This document shows positions 45,958 to 48,509 of a stretch of DNA of 48,509 bases, piece by piece; within the stretch, counting starts at the first letter, position 1, and each line of letters starts with the position of its first letter. The DNA lies in the IMG/VR virus record IMGVR_UViG_3300031857_000318, positions 1-48,509 of that record; one strand, 5' to 3'. Source of the stretch: a virus. The translations under genes were made by a program, and so were the position numbers. The notes beneath the pieces are model-generated. The model was given only the letters and a program-made list of their open reading frames with translations. It was not told the DNA's origin and did no database searches.

Positions 45958-46363
45958 TCGGCCCATTTGGTTTGCTTTTAAAGATTGCGGTTAATTTATC
46001 TAAGTTTGACGACACACTGCAGGCAGTCTGCGTAAATTTTATTCGATAAGAATGAAACTCTTTTATTCTAGGAACCTTTATTCTCATGCGATCAAAGACT
46101 TCTCTAAAACTGTGAATGTTAGACTTTACATGTTGCCAGAAAGTTCGTTCATTCATTGGAGAACTAAACGTCCACGTAGCATCAAAATACATTCCCAATT
46201 CAATGCTCGAGCCGGTCTCAAGATCATCGATTGATACTTTTACTGCATGGCGATCAGTGAACTTGTAATTTAGGACTCTTTTAAAACAAAGAAGTCGGTT
46301 TTCAGGCAGCTCAATTGAATCTTCATAATAGACTCCAATTAACTTTTCCATTTCTTCTGTCAT
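45950..46363 (-). CDS. Hypothetical protein
   Basis: A 137-residue protein with beta-rich segments ('KVSIDDLETGSSIELGMYF') and a basic C-terminus ('RIKFTQTACSVSS'). The first five residues (MTEEM) contain a second possible start. Together with its neighbours at 45694 and 46377 it forms a - strand run convergent with the putative RNA. Function unknown. Confidence 0.68.
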   Translation of the reverse strand: MTEEMEKLIGVYYEDSIELPENRLLCFKRVLNYKFTDRHAVKVSIDDLETGSSIELGMYFDATWTFSSPMNERTFWQHVKSNIHSFREVFDRMRIKVPRIKEFHSYRIKFTQTACSVSSNLDKLTAIFKSKPNGPNV

Positions 46364-46376
46364 ATTCTAGATTTAT

Positions 46377-46583
46377 TTAGTTACTTTTCCAATAGATTTC
46401 GTCGTTCACCCTTATCTCAATAATATTTGGATCTTTTTTTAGGGCGGCACAGTATCTCTCTACATTTTTTACCTTATCGTAAACTAACAAGCGACCGTCT
46501 TTTGACAAGGTTGTGACCTCAGATCCTCCTGGGATAAGACTTAGGTCATTTTTACGAAAATCATCTTTTACTTTAATTGGCAT
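46377..46583 (-). CDS. Conserved small phage protein (unknown function)
   Basis: From the ATG at 46583 the protein is 68 residues ('PIKVKDDFRKNDLSLIPGG'), then 'EVTTLSKDGRLLVYDKVKNVERYC' and 'IIEIRVNDEIYW'. The K-V-K-x-D-F / G-G-x-x-V / D-K-V-K / I-x-V-N pattern matches a small protein found in several phages. A longer in-frame start at 46607 adds hydrophobic residues but no leader. Confidence 0.72.
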   Translation of the reverse strand: MPIKVKDDFRKNDLSLIPGGSEVTTLSKDGRLLVYDKVKNVERYCAALKKDPNIIEIRVNDEIYWKSN

Positions 46584-46632
46584 AAAACAAATTATTTTTA
46601 GAATCATTCATCTAAACTTCAAGTGAGCATAA

Positions 46633-46643
46633 GATAAATAACT
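46633..46643 (+). promoter_or_regulatory. Late box upstream of 46660
   Basis: GATAAATAACT, 16 nt before the ATG at 46660. Confidence 0.6.
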
Positions 46644-46659
46644 AAAATAATTATACACA

Positions 46660-47658
46660 ATGCCGGGTAGAGTTTTAAATTTTAATGAATTTTCTGACAA
46701 ATATTCTAGCGGAAGTAACGAACCTTCTAATATCGATGACATAAAAAACGCATCTTCTAACTTTGAAGAAGGGTTTGATGATGATACTTATGATCAGCCT
46801 CAAATAGGACCAAACAGACCTGTTTCTGGAAACTATGAGACTACTCCTGCTTCTCCTGGAGAAGAGGGTTCACCTGCATTTTCATCACAAAACACCCAAG
46901 AAATGAATGCCCCTGAAGAGATGGAGTCAGATGAACCTGAGAATGAAGAATCTGAAGAGGAAGAATCTGAAGAAGAGGAGACTGATGAAGTAGAAGAAGG
47001 AAATCCAGAAGCTGGTGCAAATCCAAAAAAGAAGGTAGAAGAAGGTTTTACTCTAGTAAAAGGATTTTCACAATTCGTTAATGAAAATCATGAAGATTAT
47101 TCTTCACAGAAAGATAATGATCTTTCTTTACAAGCAGAGGAAGCAGTTGATTCACTAACGTATAGAGAAAAGAAAATCCTTTCAGAATATTTAGAATCAA
47201 ACCCCGAAGAATTCAACGAGTTGGTTAAGGATGAAATTGAAGATCTTGAGACTGGCTCAAATCCTAGAGAAAGAGACTATGAATCTTTGGGAATGGACGA
47301 AAATGAATTCAAAGTTCGAAAAATAATTCATAAGATACTTGGAGGAATTACAATTGGTGCAGGATTAAGTATTATTCCAGCAGCAATGTTTATTAGCGGA
47401 GGAGTTGCGGCAGCATTAGGAGTAGCTTCACTCTTAGGTGCAACGACCAAAGATGCAGCTTTTTGGAAAAGAGGAGGACACCATTATAAAGCACAAGATC
47501 AAGCTGAATATGAGGATTTTGGATCTAATCCTTGGGAAGATGATGAGTATTTTGAAGATTATGATCACGATCATGATGAAGATGATGATACGTGTCATAT
47601 GTGTGGAGAAGTTCCGATATCAAATGAATACGGTTATTCTTGCGGATGCAACATGTAA
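46660..47658 (+). CDS. Leader-bearing late membrane protein with internal leader and zinc ribbon
   Basis: A 332-residue protein. N-terminus MPGRVLNFNEFSDKYSS is a leader variant. Residues ~25-125 are a highly acidic, disordered E/D/P/S region. At ~133-143 (LVKGFSQFVNE) a full second leader motif occurs, followed by a helical domain, one hydrophobic helix pair around residues 226-262 (ITIGAGLSIIPAAMFISGG), an acidic stretch and a C-terminal zinc ribbon (CHMCGE, YSCGC). Only the part after ~145 resembles a folded product, so the front ~140 residues may be removed in the head. No family recognised. Confidence 0.75.
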   Translation: MPGRVLNFNEFSDKYSSGSNEPSNIDDIKNASSNFEEGFDDDTYDQPQIGPNRPVSGNYETTPASPGEEGSPAFSSQNTQEMNAPEEMESDEPENEESEEEESEEEETDEVEEGNPEAGANPKKKVEEGFTLVKGFSQFVNENHEDYSSQKDNDLSLQAEEAVDSLTYREKKILSEYLESNPEEFNELVKDEIEDLETGSNPRERDYESLGMDENEFKVRKIIHKILGGITIGAGLSIIPAAMFISGGVAAALGVASLLGATTKDAAFWKRGGHHYKAQDQAEYEDFGSNPWEDDEYFEDYDHDHDEDDDTCHMCGEVPISNEYGYSCGCNM

Positions 47659-47682
47659 AAATCTCTTTAAATTTATCTAGCC

Positions 47683-48279
47683 ATGGAATCATTTACTGCA
47701 ATAACAATAGCTTTCATAACTGGTGTACTGGGCCCAGTCTTAATATTACTGATCAAAAACCGATTAGACCGAAATAAACCTGACATGTTGACAGAGGCTC
47801 TTAAGACCGGTGAACTTGTAATGGCTAGGCTCGATCATATCAGAGAAGAGTTCAAAGCGGATCGTGTTTGGGTGACCCAATTTCACAACGGCGGTCATTT
47901 TTACCCTACCGGTAAATCAATTGCAAAGTTTAGCGTCATCTATGAGACTGTTTCACCAAATACTTCTTCAATTCAAAGCAATTTTCAAAATATTCCGGTA
48001 AATCTCTTTACTAAATCGATGAATCAGTTATTGAGCGCAGATACTATTGAGATACCTGATTACAAGGACGATGCTGTAGCGACATACGGTTTAAAGTACG
48101 TTGCAGAAGAATCTAATTGTAAATCTGGATATCTTTTCTCGATAAAAACCATCGATGATAAATTCATAGGTGTCCTAGGCTTAGATTATACTAAAAGAAA
48201 GACACGACTTGATGTTGAATCAATCAATCATCTTGCAGTGCATGCTTCATCTTTGGGTGGAGCCTTAATGAGTCACTAA
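47683..48279 (+). CDS. Membrane-anchored GAF-like protein
   Basis: A 198-residue protein with one N-terminal membrane segment (residues ~4-24), a short coiled stretch, and a GAF-like sensor domain from ~60: 'RVWVTQFHNGGHFYPTG' then strands and 'GVLGLDYTKRKTRL', ending in a helix. The Q-F-H-N-G-G motif followed by Y/F is typical of a phage and plasmid membrane-GAF family whose ligand is unknown. It has no leader and lies 24 nt after the previous stop, so it may be cotranscribed. Confidence 0.75.
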   Translation: MESFTAITIAFITGVLGPVLILLIKNRLDRNKPDMLTEALKTGELVMARLDHIREEFKADRVWVTQFHNGGHFYPTGKSIAKFSVIYETVSPNTSSIQSNFQNIPVNLFTKSMNQLLSADTIEIPDYKDDAVATYGLKYVAEESNCKSGYLFSIKTIDDKFIGVLGLDYTKRKTRLDVESINHLAVHASSLGGALMSH

Positions 48280-48283
48280 TGCT

Positions 48284-48481
48284 ATGAGAATAGTTGAAAA
48301 CTTTAAAGAATTTTTAGACTTGGCGAGAATCAATCAGGGTCCAGACGGATGGTCGATATATGGATCGAATCCTAAAAGGAAGAAAAAGGCTAAACTAAGT
48401 CGTCGTCATCTTCCGCATCGCCTAGGTCGTATTGGTCTTGAAACGAAAGACGAGGATTTATCGGAGAATAATCCCAGTTGA
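48284..48481 (+). CDS. Short basic leader-bearing protein
   Basis: A 65-residue protein with leader MRIVENFKEFLDLAR and then a strongly basic part (NPKRKKKAKLSRRH, about residues 29-42). Its size and charge are similar to T4 internal head proteins that bind DNA. It is 4 nt after the GAF-like gene. If the - strand frame at 48390-48509 is real, the two overlap convergently by 92 nt. Confidence 0.62.
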   Translation: MRIVENFKEFLDLARINQGPDGWSIYGSNPKRKKKAKLSRRHLPHRLGRIGLETKDEDLSENNPS

Positions 48482-48509
48482 GTAGAACGTCGTCTAGCTC
48501 CTCATCCAC
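48390..48509 (-). CDS. Possible 3' end of a - strand gene, cut by window edge
   Basis: An open frame of 39 codons enters from the right edge and stops at 48390. It reads as an acidic C-terminal tail (VDEELDDVLLNWDYSP, later YDLGDAEDDDDLV). Acidic tails of this type are common in phage replication proteins. It overlaps the basic leader gene, so one of the two may be spurious. Low confidence. Confidence 0.3.
   Translation of the reverse strand: MDEELDDVLLNWDYSPINPRLSFQDQYDLGDAEDDDDLV

Noticed and set aside
1-48509. CRISPR array or insertion sequence
   Set aside because: No spaced direct repeats of suitable length and no transposase motifs were seen; the only tandem repeat is the 13-nt promoter repeat near 13490.

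Overview
The window reads as part of a large tailed-phage genome (Caudoviricetes) with T4-type late gene control and head-protein targeting. The host is probably a member of the Bacteroidota. It is densely packed, with many small genes, frequent 1-30 nt overlaps, no ribosomal RNA and no recognisable tRNA. Pointers to Bacteroidota are small proteins of the kind common in phages of that phylum (7262-7890, 9707-9883, 4209-5061, 11720-12127), short lipoproteins with lipoboxes such as LLSSC and LFTSC, and a signal peptide ending in HAQ. The host call is inference. No terminase, portal, capsid or polymerase gene lies in the window.

Two gene classes alternate. (1) Late or virion genes, mostly on the + strand, are preceded by a box reading GATAAATAA, here called the 'late box', usually ending 12-25 nt before the start codon. 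It resembles the T4 late promoter TATAAATA. About twenty of these proteins begin with a short peptide of the form M-K-x-x-x-x-F-x-x-(W/F/Y)-(I/L/V)-x-E, here called the 'leader', for example MLKSFVQFIAES, MLKDFQSFINEA and MKKYIQLFESWQ. It looks like the T4 capsid-targeting sequence with an (I/L)-x-E prohead-protease site. The cargo behind these leaders is diverse: a class III nucleotide cyclase, a polymerase-beta-fold nucleotidyltransferase, a tail-lysozyme-type hydrolase and many unknown proteins. Four proteins carry a second leader-like motif inside or at the C-terminus. Three other late proteins share a different N-terminus (M-S/A-F-I-N-W-G-x-E) and look like tail or baseplate components. 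(2) Metabolic, regulatory and envelope genes, mostly on the - strand, often follow a box reading TAGTATAAT, here called the 'TATAAT-type box'. It is sometimes so close to the start codon that the mRNA leader must be very short.

Layout. 1-2.9 kb: leader proteins and the first FINWG protein. 3-12.1 kb (- strand): Thg1-like tRNA nucleotidyltransferase, many small accessory proteins, a stand-alone DnaA domain IV-like protein, and an NAD module (NAMPT-like, 2-deoxyribosyltransferase-like and PRPP-synthetase-like) that could be an NAD+ reconstitution pathway. 12.2-15.3 kb: leader proteins, second FINWG protein, HExxH protein. 15.3-18.9 kb: mainly - strand lipoproteins, a possible primase-fold protein and an acetyltransferase. 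19.0-22.2 kb: giant FINWG protein of 930 residues. 22.2-24.7 kb (- strand): M28 aminopeptidase and a 506-residue leader protein. 24.8-27.3 kb: a 499-residue leader protein and a papain-like protease. 28.0-31.3 kb: zinc-ribbon protein, a small protein bracketed by twin terminators, and a cyclase-patatin-leader-protein operon. 31.3-33 kb (- strand): HAD and SPFH/prohibitin proteins. 33-36.7 kb: leader proteins arranged around overlapping divergent late boxes, ending in the tail-lysozyme protein. 36.7-38.7 kb (- strand): small genes. 38.8-48.5 kb: more leader proteins, interrupted by - strand small genes, a secreted CAP-domain protein, and a candidate structured RNA near 45.6 kb.

Taken together, the window appears to encode a large, head-packaged and probably injected protein repertoire plus an NAD+/tRNA repair kit. 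The most unusual item is a cyclase and patatin phospholipase in one late operon. This is the gene pairing of a bacterial cyclic-nucleotide defence system, but carried by a phage, with the cyclase bearing a head-targeting leader.
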